The notes: generated from the sequence alone by a model not told the origin. A DNA stretch of 32,257 bases from Oscillochloris sp. ZM17-4 (GCF_019599295.1 NZ_JAIEWN010000003.1:146263-178519); one strand, 5' to 3'. Counted from the first letter of the stretch, positions 7,778 to 15,335 are shown. A program made the numbers and translations.

Positions 7778-8364
7778 GAAGCCTCAAGAGAACAGCAACT
7801 GACCAGTGAACCTGTACAGCCGAACATGTGCAGCCGGATGGTAAGCGCTGAACCCCACTGTAAAGTGATTTACGTGGACGACGCGTACGTTAGGTGAAAT
7901 GACCGGGCATGTCGCCCGCTCAAGGAGACTAACAGACAAGCGCCAGGTCGCTGAGGAGCGACCGGATGCTCTGCGAACCAGATGGTGCCTCCAGTGCAAA
8001 GCTCACAGCGTACGGGACAAAAAAGAACCCTACGCACAGACGGAGCCACACCCAAAGGCAAAAGCTGACAGAGCGACTGTCGCACACACCGCCATACGGC
8101 AGGAGATGACATAATCGCTCCTTGGAGAGCAGCTTGAGGGGTCTGCAGCGGATAAGTAGGCGGGCAGCGAAACACAAACGGCGAAGCTGGTCTCTTGAGG
8201 CGTCAAGCTTGGACGCTCGGAAGACGGACGACCTGTACGCTCAGCGGATGGATCACGAACGGACTTCGGACGGACGTAGCAAGACACGTATAAAAGAGGA
8301 AAAAGCCGAGAAAATCTCAAACACAAAGGGGCCGCAGGCACGAGTGCCTGCGGCCCCTTTGTGT
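7778..8364 (+). ncRNA. Candidate long structured non-coding RNA
   Basis: About 590 bases between a promoter and a 21-bp inverted repeat, with no convincing protein gene. The small open frames here lack any family, good start or neighbour-like codon use, and the stretch is visibly less GC-rich than the genes around it. Short hairpins recur: 7812-7818/7827-7833, 7855-7864/7869-7877 (one bulged U, GTGA loop), 7904-7908/7914-7918, 7946-7952/7957-7963 (7 bp, GAGG loop) and 8194-8198/8203-8207 (GGCG loop). The 3' part (8283-8325) is A-rich and single-stranded-looking. I see no RNase P, tmRNA, SRP or 6S signatures. Decayed mobile DNA or a plain spacer remains possible. Confidence 0.4.
8321..8364. 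terminator. 21-bp inverted repeat, probably a bidirectional terminator
   Basis: ACACAAAGGGGCCGCAGGCAC (8321-8341) is perfectly complementary to 8344-8364, leaving two unpaired bases. It lies 5 bases beyond the stop of the - strand reductase and at the end of the + strand ncRNA candidate, so it could end transcription from both sides. The stem carries short A and T runs at its base (CCCCTTTGTGT), but no long U-tract. Confidence 0.65.
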
Positions 8365-8369
8365 GCGGA

Positions 8370-9119
8370 TCAGCCCGACATCCTCCAGCCGCCATCGACC
8401 GCGAGGGTGTGGCCGGTGATGTAGGAGGCCATCGGCGATGCGAGAAAGAGCACCGCCGATGACACCTCTTCGGGGCGGCCAGCCCGGCGCATCGCGATGA
8501 TCTCCTCACCCCAGGCCCGCACCTCGTCCGGCAGCACGTCGAGCTGCTCCGTCTCGACAAAGCCTGGCGCCACGGCGTTGACCGTGATCGACCAGGCGGC
8601 GGCCTCACGGGCGAGCGAGCGCGTGAACCCGAGGACGCCGGCCGTGGCCGCCGAGTAGTCGGCCTGGCCTGGGAACCCGCCGTTGGCGTGGAGCGCCGAG
8701 AGGTTGACGATTCGCCCGTAGCGGCGCTGCATCATCGGCCGCAGGGCCGCGCGGCAGGTGTGGTAGACGCCGGTGAGGTTCGTGGCGATGCTCTCTCGCC
8801 AGCGCTCGCTACTCATCGTCTCGATGGCACCATAGCCGACCCGCCCGGCGCAGTTCACCAGAATATCCAGTTGCCCCCAGCGATTGAGGGCGGCCCCCAC
8901 GAGCGCTGCGCCTGTGGCTGGGTCGGAGACATCGGCCTGCATCGCCTCGGCCACGCCGCCCGCATCCGCCACGATCTTCTGGGTCTCGGCCGCCGCCGCC
9001 GCCCGCTCACGATAGCAGAACAGCACGCGTGCCCCGCGACGGGCGAGCTCGCGCACAACGGCGCGGCCGATCCCCCGCGATCCACCGGTGACGATCGCCA
9101 CCTGCCCCGTGAATTCCAT
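8370..9119 (-). CDS. SDR-family reductase, FabG-like, catalytic Lys replaced
   Basis: Short-chain dehydrogenase/reductase of 249 aa, close to 3-oxoacyl-ACP reductases. The NADP-binding motif TGGSRGIGRA is at 11-20, the structural NCAG near 89-92, Asn114 in NLTG, Ser141 and Tyr155. The usual YxxxK, however, reads YSAAT: residue 159 is Thr (codon ACG, one base from Lys AAG). The family uses that Lys to position cofactor and lower the Tyr pKa, so activity is doubtful unless this is a sequencing error. The C-terminal ITGHTLAVDGGW is normal. It is last in the fab cluster, 119 bases after a paralogous fabG. Start ATG has AAGGAC close by. Confidence 0.85.
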   Translation of the reverse strand: MEFTGQVAIVTGGSRGIGRAVVRELARRGARVLFCYRERAAAAAETQKIVADAGGVAEAMQADVSDPATGAALVGAALNRWGQLDILVNCAGRVGYGAIETMSSERWRESIATNLTGVYHTCRAALRPMMQRRYGRIVNLSALHANGGFPGQADYSAATAGVLGFTRSLAREAAAWSITVNAVAPGFVETEQLDVLPDEVRAWGEEIIAMRRAGRPEEVSSAVLFLASPMASYITGHTLAVDGGWRMSG

Positions 9120-9191
9120 GTCCTTCTCCTCGTGCCGTATCAGACGGTGTCTCTGGCGTATTTCTGCGCGTCTAACGACATCGCGGTGCTG

Positions 9192-9233
9192 TCAACACTC
9201 AACACTCAACACTCAACACTCAACACTCAACAC
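9192..9233. repeat. Six perfect tandem heptamers (TCAACAC)
   Basis: The unit TCAACAC is repeated six times without mismatch from 9192 to 9233, between the two reductase genes. The array starts 5 bases outside the stop of the upstream fabG gene (which ends at 9239). It belongs to the 7-base-period repeats seen at several gaps in this window. Confidence 0.95.
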
Positions 9234-9238
9234 GCGCA

Positions 9239-9985
9239 CTACGGCATCACCCATCCACCATCGAGCGTCAGCACGTGCCCAGTGATGTAGGACGCGCGCG
9301 GCGAGGCGAGAAAGCTGGCCGCCGCCGCCACCTCCTCGGCCGTGCCGAATCGGCGCATCGCGATAGTCTTGAGCGCCCACTCGCGCAGCGCGGGCGAGAT
9401 CGTCTCAACCATATCGGTGTCGATATAGCCCGGCGCGACCACATTCGCGGTGATGCCCTCGGCGGCGACCTCGCGGGCCAGGGCCCGGGTGAATCCGATC
9501 AGGCCGGCCTTTGCCGCCGCGTAGTTTGTCTGACCGACATTGCCGGCCAGGCCAGCCAGCGAGCTGACGGTGATGATCCGCCCGTACTGGCGGCTGCGCA
9601 TCGCCGGCAGGGCCGCCCTACAGCAGAGGAATATCGAGGTCAGATCCGTCTCGATCACCTGCGCCCACTGCTCTGGCTTCAGACGCATGAGCGGGGCGTC
9701 GGCGGTGACACCGGCGTTCCCTATCAAAATATCGAGGCGGCCCCAGCGTGATAGGGTCGCCTCAAACATCTTCGTCACCGCAGACTCGTCGCCCACATCG
9801 GCCTGGTGTGCCAGTGCGTCGCCTCCGCCGCGGCGAATCTTCGCCGCCACCTCCTCGGCCGCCTCAGCGTTGCGCCGGTAGTTCACCAGCACGCGAGCGC
9901 CCTGCTGCGCGAGGTCGAGGGCGATGGCGCGGCCGATCCCGCGCGACGCGCCGGTGACGATCGCAACCTGATCATGAAGCATCAT
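9239..9985 (-). CDS. fabG: 3-oxoacyl-ACP reductase FabG
   Basis: NADPH-dependent reductase of fatty-acid elongation, 248 aa, cytoplasmic. The cofactor motif TGASRGIGRA is at 11-20, the active-site Ser is in VSSLAG (141-142), and YAAAK gives Tyr155 and Lys159. The helix-4 Asn of the catalytic tetrad is Asp here (residue 114, codon GAT), a departure from the usual NLT. The C-terminus ITGHVLTLDGGW is typical. ATG 9985 overlaps the fabD stop in an ATGA, so translation is probably coupled. Residues encoded further upstream in frame belong to fabD in another frame. The position after fabH and fabD supports the name. Confidence 0.9.
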   Translation of the reverse strand: MMLHDQVAIVTGASRGIGRAIALDLAQQGARVLVNYRRNAEAAEEVAAKIRRGGGDALAHQADVGDESAVTKMFEATLSRWGRLDILIGNAGVTADAPLMRLKPEQWAQVIETDLTSIFLCCRAALPAMRSRQYGRIITVSSLAGLAGNVGQTNYAAAKAGLIGFTRALAREVAAEGITANVVAPGYIDTDMVETISPALREWALKTIAMRRFGTAEEVAAAASFLASPRASYITGHVLTLDGGWVMP

Positions 9986-10796
9986 GAGCTGCTCTCTGCG
10001 ACGAATGCCCGCACATCTGCCACGCTGCTGAGCGTCACCAGCCGTGCCTGCGGTGCGATGCGTCGGATAAGGCCGGTGAGCACCTTGCCCGGGCCAATCT
10101 CCACAAAGGTGGTGCATCCGCGCCCGGCCATCGCCTGCACCGAGGCGATCCAGCGGACCGGTGCCACCACCTGCGCCACCGCCTCGTGCCGCACCTCATC
10201 TGCGGTGCGCAGCTCCTGGGCGCTTACATTCGCGATCAGGGGCACCGCGAGGTCGCGCACATCCGCATGCTCCAGCTCGTACGCCATGCCTTCGGATGCC
10301 TGGCGCATCAGCGGCGAGTGGAATGCCGCGCTGACCTTGAGCGGGAGCACGCGCTTGGCGCCGCGCTCCTTGGCCAGCAGCCCGGCCCGCTCGACCGCCC
10401 GCGCGCCGCCGCTGATCACCAGCTGGTCGGGGGCGTTGTAGTTTGCCACCACCACGATCCCGGCTGCCACGCCCGACTCTGAGTCGGCGCTGACCTGTTG
10501 GCAGATCTGCTCCAGATCGTCCTCGCCACCGCTATCGGTCGCGCCAGCCCTGCCCCGCCAAGATCCTCCAGCGCCCGCATCAGCGCGGTGCTCACCGTCA
10601 GCAGGGCCGGCTGCGCATTTTCCGTCGCGGTCAGCTCGGCCTCTGGCCCCTCGAAGCACAGCTGGCTGATGGGGATGCCGAGGGTCTCATCGGCCTGGTC
10701 GAAGATCGCGCGCGCGCCAGGGATCTGCTCGTAGAGGTCGCTGCCCATGCCGACCGCCTGCGAACCCTGGCCTGGAAATACCCACGCAATGCTCAT
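9982..10796 (-). pseudogene. fabD: fabD, malonyl-CoA:ACP transacylase, internally deleted and frameshifted
   Basis: The first part (from ATG 10796) reads as a clean FabD N-terminus: WVFPGQGSQAVGMGSDL and ENAQPALLTVSTALMRALED. The second part, in another frame, reads as a clean C-terminal two thirds: VVVANYNAPDQLVISGG, then LPLKVSAAFHSPLM with the active-site His, and GPGKVLTGLIRRIAP. Between them, near 10530-10565, the central stretch with the nucleophile motif GHSLGE is missing, roughly 40-50 residues compared with the E. coli protein. A clean loss plus frameshift means the gene cannot make an active enzyme as written. Because malonyl transfer is normally essential, an assembly or sequencing deletion is as likely as real decay. 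It sits between fabH and fabG, as expected. Confidence 0.82.
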
Positions 10797-10878
10797 ATCG
10801 TCCGTTATCCTCGCCGTCACATGTTGCCGCATCAATGCCGTTACCATTTGGCGTTATGCAGAGCGTGCTGATGTGCTC

Positions 10879-10917
10879 AATCTGCAATCTGCAATCTGCA
10901 ATCTGCAATCTGCAATC
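10879..10917. repeat. Tandem heptamers (AATCTGC, five copies plus AATC)
   Basis: Five exact copies of AATCTGC from 10879 to 10913 followed by AATC. It lies between fabD and fabH, beginning 3 bases beyond the fabH stop codon. Confidence 0.95.
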
Positions 10918-10920
10918 GCC

Positions 10921-11919
10921 CTACGGTCGCCCCCATCGGATAACCGACGAGCCCCACGTGAGCCCGCCGCCGAAGGCCGTGAGCAGCAGATAGTCGCCAT
11001 CACGTACGCGGCCCTGCTGGACGGCCTCGTAGAGAGCGATCGGCACCGATGCGGCCGAGGTGTTTCCGTAGCGGTCGAGGTTGACCACCACCCGATCCAT
11101 CGAGATCTCGAGCCGCTTGGCGACCGCGTCGATGATTCGCACATTGGCCTGGTGGGGGATCACGAGGCGAATATCGTCAAGGCTCAGGCCAGCCTCAGCC
11201 ACGGCCTGCTTCGCCGAGTCGCACATCTCGCGCACCGCGTGCTTAAAGATCTCGCGGCCGTTCATATAAACGTATTGTTTACCTTGATCAAGCAGATCGG
11301 GCGTGGCCGGCATGCGCGTGCCCCCGGCGTCGACCGCCATCATCGTCTCGCCCTCGCCGGCGGCCCCGATCTGGGCGCTGATCAGGCCCAGGGGCTGCTC
11401 CGTCGCCTGGAGCACCACGGCGCCGGCCCCATCGCCGAAGAGCACGCAGGTGTTACGGTCATTCCAGTCGATCAGGTGGGTGAAGATATCGGCGGCGATC
11501 AGGAGCAGCGTACGGCTCGCCCCGCTCTGGATCATGCTGGTTCCCACGCTCATGCCATAGAGGAACCCGCTGCACGCCGCCGCAATATCAAAGGCGGGCG
11601 CGCGCTTGATCCCCAGGTTCGCCTGCACGGCGCATGCGGTGGCGGGAAAGGGCCGGTCGGGGGTACATGTGGCTACGATCACCATATCGATATCGCTGGG
11701 CGATAGGCCGGCGCGCTCGATCGCCTCGCGGCCGGCTGCCGTGGCGAGCGTTGAGGTGAACTCACCAGGGCCGGCGATCCGTCGCTCTGCGATCCCGGTG
11801 CGCGAGCGGATCCACTCGTCCGAGGTGTCGATCCGCTGCGCGAGATCATCGTTGGTGACGACCTGCTGCGGGACGGCCATGCCCCAGCCGGTGATCGCCG
11901 CATAACGTGAGCTGCTCAC
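10921..11919 (-). CDS. fabH: 3-oxoacyl-ACP synthase III FabH
   Basis: Condenses an acyl-CoA with malonyl-ACP to start fatty-acid synthesis. The catalytic triad is visible: Cys in DIAAACSGFLYG (about residue 116), His in VIPHQANVR (about 257) and Asn in YGNTSAAS (about 287). Length (332 aa) is normal. The frame is open further upstream to a TTG at 11946, inside a terminator-like hairpin. I chose GTG 11919, where the family usually begins (SRYAAITGWG), with AAAGG 9 bases upstream. It is preceded by rpmF and followed by a heptamer array and the broken fabD. plsX, often found between rpmF and fabH, is absent. Confidence 0.92.
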   Translation of the reverse strand: MSSSRYAAITGWGMAVPQQVVTNDDLAQRIDTSDEWIRSRTGIAERRIAGPGEFTSTLATAAGREAIERAGLSPSDIDMVIVATCTPDRPFPATACAVQANLGIKRAPAFDIAAACSGFLYGMSVGTSMIQSGASRTLLLIAADIFTHLIDWNDRNTCVLFGDGAGAVVLQATEQPLGLISAQIGAAGEGETMMAVDAGGTRMPATPDLLDQGKQYVYMNGREIFKHAVREMCDSAKQAVAEAGLSLDDIRLVIPHQANVRIIDAVAKRLEISMDRVVVNLDRYGNTSAASVPIALYEAVQQGRVRDGDYLLLTAFGGGLTWGSSVIRWGRP

Positions 11920-11942
11920 TCCTTCGCTGCCTTTCACTATAC

Positions 11943-11989
11943 ACAAGGGGCGGCCGGCGCGGTGAGAACACCGGCCGGCCGCCCCTTGT
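11943..11989 (-). terminator. Strong hairpin between rpmF and fabH
   Basis: A 16-bp perfect stem (11943-11958 with 11974-11989), one bulged G, then a 5-bp stem (11960-11964 with 11969-11973) closed by an AGAA loop. On the - strand it follows rpmF by 28 bases. Only a short U-poor tail follows. It probably ends or attenuates transcription from the yceD-rpmF promoter before fabH. Confidence 0.65.
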
Positions 11990-12017
11990 CACCACGCTAC
12001 CGCAGGACGACCGGGCC

Positions 12018-12218
12018 CTAGCGGTTATCGGATGTCTCTTTTGCGACGGTGATGACCTGGCGGCCTTTGTAGGTGCCGCAGGTCTTACAGGCAATATGCG
12101 CGCGCATCAGATTGCCGCACTTCGGGCAGGTCACCAGCGTCGGCGCGGTCAGCGCCAGGTGCTGGCGGCGATTGCCGCGACGGTGGCGTGATACTTTTCG
12201 TTTCGGTAGTGCACCCAT
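12018..12218 (-). CDS. rpmF: 50S ribosomal protein L32
   Basis: Small 66-aa protein of the large ribosomal subunit. The N-terminus GALPKRKVSRHRRGNRR is typical. A zinc ribbon is present: CPKCG and CKTCG separated by 8 residues, so this is the zinc-binding (C+) form. It follows the DUF177 gene by 7 bases, the same pair seen in many bacteria, and is probably cotranscribed with it from a strong promoter. Confidence 0.95.
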   Translation of the reverse strand: MGALPKRKVSRHRRGNRRQHLALTAPTLVTCPKCGNLMRAHIACKTCGTYKGRQVITVAKETSDNR

Positions 12219-12225
12219 GGTTGTG

Positions 12226-12774
12226 TCAGCTCCTGCTCTGGTTGTTGTTCTGTTGGGCGGCCCAGGCCTTTAGCGCCTCGAACCGACTATCCACCACATC
12301 ATCCGTCTGATCATCATCAATATCATCAGACTGAACTGTGTAGCTCACTGGCGTATCGCGGTACGCGGGGCTCACCGGGCTGATCGGCAGATCCAGGATC
12401 GTGTAGTCCCGGATGGCATCGCCGATGTCAGCCATGTGCAGCTCATTGATCAGGTACGGGTCGTCCTCTTCCGGCTTCGGCATCCCGACCCCTGTCATCA
12501 CATCGACGGTCGAGTGAAACTCATCGCTAAAATCGAGCTCCACCAGGTGATCAAATGGCTCAAGGGAGCGTACACAGATCAGCTCGACCATCCCCCGCGC
12601 CCGTACCCGGGCATACACGCCGGTGACGGTGCGTGTGAAGCGCACCTCCCCGCGTATCGAACGGAGGACAAGCTGATTGTCTAGCGGGAGCGACTCCTCG
12701 GTGAAGGTGTACTCTCTCCGCCCGCCGACTATCTCGCGCAACAGCTGTGCGACGTTAAACTTAATGGTTGACAT
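12226..12774 (-). CDS. yceD: DUF177 (YceD) family protein
   Basis: Protein of about 182 aa matching the YceD/DUF177 family by its N-terminus (FNVAQLLREIVGGRREYTF), the central CVRSLEPFDHLVELDFSDEF region and its position immediately before rpmF. The family has been linked to 23S rRNA maturation; the biochemical role is not settled. The acidic C-terminal part (DDIDDDQTDDVVDSRFEALK) is typical. An in-frame ATG at 12798 would leave only about 9 bases after the predicted transcription start, so I prefer ATG 12774 (leader about 34 bases), although its Shine-Dalgarno site is weak. Confidence 0.85.
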   Translation of the reverse strand: MSTIKFNVAQLLREIVGGRREYTFTEESLPLDNQLVLRSIRGEVRFTRTVTGVYARVRARGMVELICVRSLEPFDHLVELDFSDEFHSTVDVMTGVGMPKPEEDDPYLINELHMADIGDAIRDYTILDLPISPVSPAYRDTPVSYTVQSDDIDDDQTDDVVDSRFEALKAWAAQQNNNQSRS

Positions 12775-12814
12775 GTCCGTGCGCGGCGCTGATCCCATGA
12801 GCTACAAACGCCGC

Positions 12815-12844
12815 ATTATAGGCCGGGGGGCTCGATATTGTCAA
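12815..12844 (-). promoter_or_regulatory. Near-perfect sigma-70 promoter for yceD-rpmF
   Basis: On the - strand: TTGACA (12844-12839), an 18-bp spacer and TATAAT (12820-12815). Both hexamers match the consensus exactly, rare in GC-rich DNA. The predicted start is near 12808, just upstream of yceD. Confidence 0.85.
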
Positions 12845-12852
12845 ACGCGCCG

Positions 12853-13293
12853 TTATGGCTCGGGCGTAGGCGCATCGCTGCCGCCAAGCGTGCTCAGCCC
12901 ATTGCGGACGCTCGTCACCAGCTTTGTCAGGCGCTCATCGAGGTCTTCGAGCACCTGTCGTGCGTAGTCATCGGCCCCGGCCCGCACCTGTACTGCCTCC
13001 TGCTCGGCCTGCTGGAGCAGCCGCGCGCGCTCTGTGTTAATCGCATCGAGCAGCCCGCGCTCTTCAAGCACCTGCTGGACGCGCGCCTGAGCCTCGGCGA
13101 TCAGTCGCTCTTGCTCCTGGATGATCCGTCTGGCCCGCTTCTGCTCCTCAGGGATCGCGACCCGCATCCGATCAATGATATCCAGGATGCGCTCCTCATC
13201 CACCAGCAGCCGGCCGCTAAACGGCACGCGCCTGCCCTCTGCCAGCGCATCCTCTATCTCATCGATCAAATCGTCCAGTTCGATGGCCGTCAC
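12853..13293 (-). CDS. Coiled-coil hypothetical protein
   Basis: Protein of 146 aa. Residues 1-50 are acidic; about 50-130 is one long charged helix with heptad-like spacing ([36 protein letters not shown]), predicted coiled coil. It superficially resembles DivIVA or the ATP synthase b subunit, but there is no membrane anchor and no DivIVA N-terminal motif. Its start overlaps the coaD stop by 4 bases (ATGA), so translation is coupled. Function unknown. The gene ends just before the yceD promoter. Confidence 0.75.
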   Translation of the reverse strand: MTAIELDDLIDEIEDALAEGRRVPFSGRLLVDEERILDIIDRMRVAIPEEQKRARRIIQEQERLIAEAQARVQQVLEERGLLDAINTERARLLQQAEQEAVQVRAGADDYARQVLEDLDERLTKLVTSVRNGLSTLGGSDAPTPEP

Positions 13294-13775
13294 CCCCTTT
13301 GCGCGAACTTCTGGCGCAGCGCCGCGACCACATGCGGCGGCGCGAACTCCACAGGGTCGCGGCCCAGGCCAGCCATCTCGCGCACCACGCTTGAGCTGAT
13401 GTGCCCGTACTGGCGGCCCGCCGCCAGCAGCACCACCTCGATCGTCGCGTCGAGCGACTGGTTGATCTGGGCCATCTGGAATTCGGCCTCGAAGTCGCTC
13501 ACCGTCCGCAGCCCACGTACCAGCGCACAGGCCCCGACGGATCGGGCGAAATCGACCGTAAGCGTGCTATAGCTCGCGACCTCAACCCCGCGTAGACCCT
13601 GCGCCGCCTCGCGCAGCAGATCCAGGCGCTCCTCCGTGGTGAAGAGCAGGTTCTTCTTTGGCCGGTCGAAGACGGCCATCACCACCCTATCGAACACCCG
13701 GCTTGCCCGCTCGGCAATATCCAGGTGTGCATAGGTTACGGGGTCGAAGCTGCCAGGGTAGACGGCGATGCGCAT
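13290..13775 (-). CDS. coaD: Pantetheine-phosphate adenylyltransferase CoaD
   Basis: Transfers AMP from ATP to 4'-phosphopantetheine, the fourth step of coenzyme A synthesis. The 161-aa length is typical. The nucleotidyltransferase motif is present as [15 protein letters not shown], where the usual (T/N)xGHxD has Ala-His in place of Gly-His. The ISSSVVRE motif is near residue 128. It lies between rsmD and the coiled-coil gene, 48 bases after rsmD; the rsmD-coaD pair is common in bacteria. CoA supply suits the fatty-acid genes further downstream. Confidence 0.94.
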   Translation of the reverse strand: MRIAVYPGSFDPVTYAHLDIAERASRVFDRVVMAVFDRPKKNLLFTTEERLDLLREAAQGLRGVEVASYSTLTVDFARSVGACALVRGLRTVSDFEAEFQMAQINQSLDATIEVVLLAAGRQYGHISSSVVREMAGLGRDPVEFAPPHVVAALRQKFAQRG

Positions 13776-13823
13776 ACAGGTGTTCGCTCTGTGGGGCTGC
13801 TGAGGAGCGCGCCTACGGTGGAT

Positions 13824-14399
13824 CTACTCTGCCTCGTCCGGTGGTTCGCCATCGAGCTCATAGATCGAGAAGCACGAGTCGCCGAGGCGACGAAACTTGA
13901 TCCTGCTCAGCTTCGGGTAGCTATCCGCCAGCGTCACACGCGGCGAGTGCCCGATGACCAGCAGGCTGCCGGGGTGTCCTACCCCAATCGTAGCCACAGT
14001 CGTCAGCGTGTGCTCGATCTGCGGATCGGCGTAAGGCGGATCCATAACAATTATATCATAGTGACCGCCCCCCCGATGGATCTGGAGAAAGCGATCTACC
14101 GGCATGCAGTGTACCTTGCCGAGCTGGTCGAGCTTGGTGTGGCGCAGATTGTCGGCGATGATCGCGCACACGTGCGCGCTCTGCTCAACGAAGTCAGCCG
14201 CGCCGGCACCGCGCGAGAGGCACTCGATACCAAGCGAGCCCGTCCCTGCATAGAGGTCGAGCACACGCCCGCGGATCGGCCCGTAGCCCTCCAGAATCGA
14301 GAAGAGCGACCCCTTGACCTTATCGAGCATTGGGCGGGTGCTAAGGCCCTTTGGGGCCTTAAGCGTATGCCCTTTGGCTTTGCCGGTGATGACTCGCAT
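13824..14399 (-). CDS. rsmD: 16S rRNA (guanine966-N2)-methyltransferase RsmD
   Basis: SAM-dependent methyltransferase of about 191 aa that modifies G966 of 16S rRNA. It starts with the usual MRVITGKAKGHTLKAPKG, has the SAM-binding VLDLYAGTGSLGIE and the catalytic MDPPYADP. A TTG 15 bases upstream would add five residues; I chose ATG 14399 from the family start. No clear Shine-Dalgarno site is seen; the leader is pyrimidine-rich. It follows a GC-rich hairpin after rpsI. Confidence 0.92.
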   Translation of the reverse strand: MRVITGKAKGHTLKAPKGLSTRPMLDKVKGSLFSILEGYGPIRGRVLDLYAGTGSLGIECLSRGAGAADFVEQSAHVCAIIADNLRHTKLDQLGKVHCMPVDRFLQIHRGGGHYDIIVMDPPYADPQIEHTLTTVATIGVGHPGSLLVIGHSPRVTLADSYPKLSRIKFRRLGDSCFSIYELDGEPPDEAE

Positions 14400-14430
14400 A
14401 CGTATGAGTCTCAAGAAAGGGGGAGGGCCA

Positions 14431-14449
14431 GGGAGGGCATCGCCCTCCC
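14431..14449 (-). terminator. GC-rich hairpin after rpsI
   Basis: GGGAGGGC (14431-14438) and GCCCTCCC (14442-14449) form an 8-bp stem with a 3-base loop, within a polypurine/polypyrimidine stretch between rpsI and rsmD. On the - strand a run TTTCTT follows. It may end the rplM-rpsI transcript. Confidence 0.5.
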
Positions 14450-14489
14450 CGAACCCACCCCCTCCCCTAAGCAGCTACCTTCGGCCGTC

Positions 14490-14891
14490 TTACCGCTTGG
14501 TGTACTGCGGTGCCTTACGCGCGCGCTTCAGGCCAACCTTCTTGCGCTCCTTCATGCGAGGGTCACGCGTGAGCAGGCCAGCCTTCTTCAGCACCGCCCG
14601 CAGGTCGGCGTCGAGGTCGAGCAGCGCGCGAGCGATGCCGTGGCTCACCGCGCCGGCCTGGCTCGCCACGCCGCCGCCGCGCACCTTTACCAGCACATTG
14701 AAGCTGTCCAGGTTGTTCGTCAGGGCAAGCGGGCGGCGGACATTGCGCTGGAGCAGATCCCGCGCCCCGAAGTAGTCCTCCGGGCTCCGGCCATTGACCA
14801 CGAACTCCCCGCTGCCGGGGAACAGGCGCACCCGCGCGACCGACGTCTTCCGCCGCCCGGTGCCCTGGTAGTAGCGCTTCGCATCCATCAA
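14490..14891 (-). CDS. rpsI: 30S ribosomal protein S9
   Basis: 133-aa protein of the small-subunit head whose C-terminal tail reaches the P-site t[20 protein letters not shown] is a clear N-terminal signature, [21 protein letters not shown] lies in the centre, and it ends YTKR, retaining the terminal Arg. It follows rplM by 12 bases with AAGGAG before the start; two adjacent Met codons make the exact start uncertain by one residue. Confidence 0.96.
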   Translation of the reverse strand: MMDAKRYYQGTGRRKTSVARVRLFPGSGEFVVNGRSPEDYFGARDLLQRNVRRPLALTNNLDSFNVLVKVRGGGVASQAGAVSHGIARALLDLDADLRAVLKKAGLLTRDPRMKERKKVGLKRARKAPQYTKR

Positions 14892-14903
14892 TCTATCTCC
14901 TTC

Positions 14904-15335
14904 TTAGCGCGGCGTCCATGCGATCGGCTGCTGGGCGGCGTGCGGGTGCTTCGAGCCGGCGTAGATCCGCAGCTTGGTCATCAGGCGGCGGCCCATACGG
15001 TTCTTCGGCACCATCCCCTTCACCGCAATGCGTAGAATGCGGTCAGGGTGCTTGGTGAGCATCATCTTGTAGGGCGTCGCCTTGATCCCGCCCGGGTAGC
15101 CGCTATGACGGTAGTAGACCTTCTGATCCGCTTTGCGGCCAGTGATCTTGATCTTCTCTGCGTTGATGACAATCACAAAGTCGCCGCCGTCTAGCGAAGG
15201 CGTATAGGTCGGCTTGTGCTTGCCGCGCAGGAGCGTTGCAATCTGGGTGGCGAGCCGACCGACAACCTGGTTGTCGGCATCGACCAGCAGCCAGTTGCGC
15301 TGTACTTCGGAGGGTTTCTGGTGGTAGGTCTTCAC
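14904..15335 (-). CDS. rplM: 50S ribosomal protein L13
   Basis: Large-subunit protein of 143 aa. The family N-terminus (KTYHQKPSEVQRNWLLVDA) fixes the start at GTG 15335, with AGGA 8 bases upstream; the upstream in-frame ATG would add 18 unrelated residues. VVGRLATQIATLLRGKHKP and GMVPKNRMGRRLMTKLRIY are characteristic. It forms the usual pair with rpsI and follows truA by 86 bases. Confidence 0.95.
   Translation of the reverse strand: MKTYHQKPSEVQRNWLLVDADNQVVGRLATQIATLLRGKHKPTYTPSLDGGDFVIVINAEKIKITGRKADQKVYYRHSGYPGGIKATPYKMMLTKHPDRILRIAVKGMVPKNRMGRRLMTKLRIYAGSKHPHAAQQPIAWTPR

Noticed and set aside
7778-8364. RNase P RNA, tmRNA, SRP RNA or group I/II intron
   Set aside because: The conserved core motifs of these RNAs, such as the RNase P GAAAGTCC-type element, the tmRNA T-arm or the intron catalytic domain, could not be found on either strand by eye.
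7870-8424. Several small open frames in the 7647-8369 gap
   Set aside because: No family, no ribosome-binding site, atypical composition; the hairpins and promoter fit an RNA better.
9192-9233. CRISPR array
   Set aside because: Direct 7-base tandem copies without spacers; not a repeat-spacer structure.
13725-15035. + strand open frame of over 430 codons across coaD, rsmD and rpsI
   Set aside because: It crosses three unmistakable - strand genes and has no family features.
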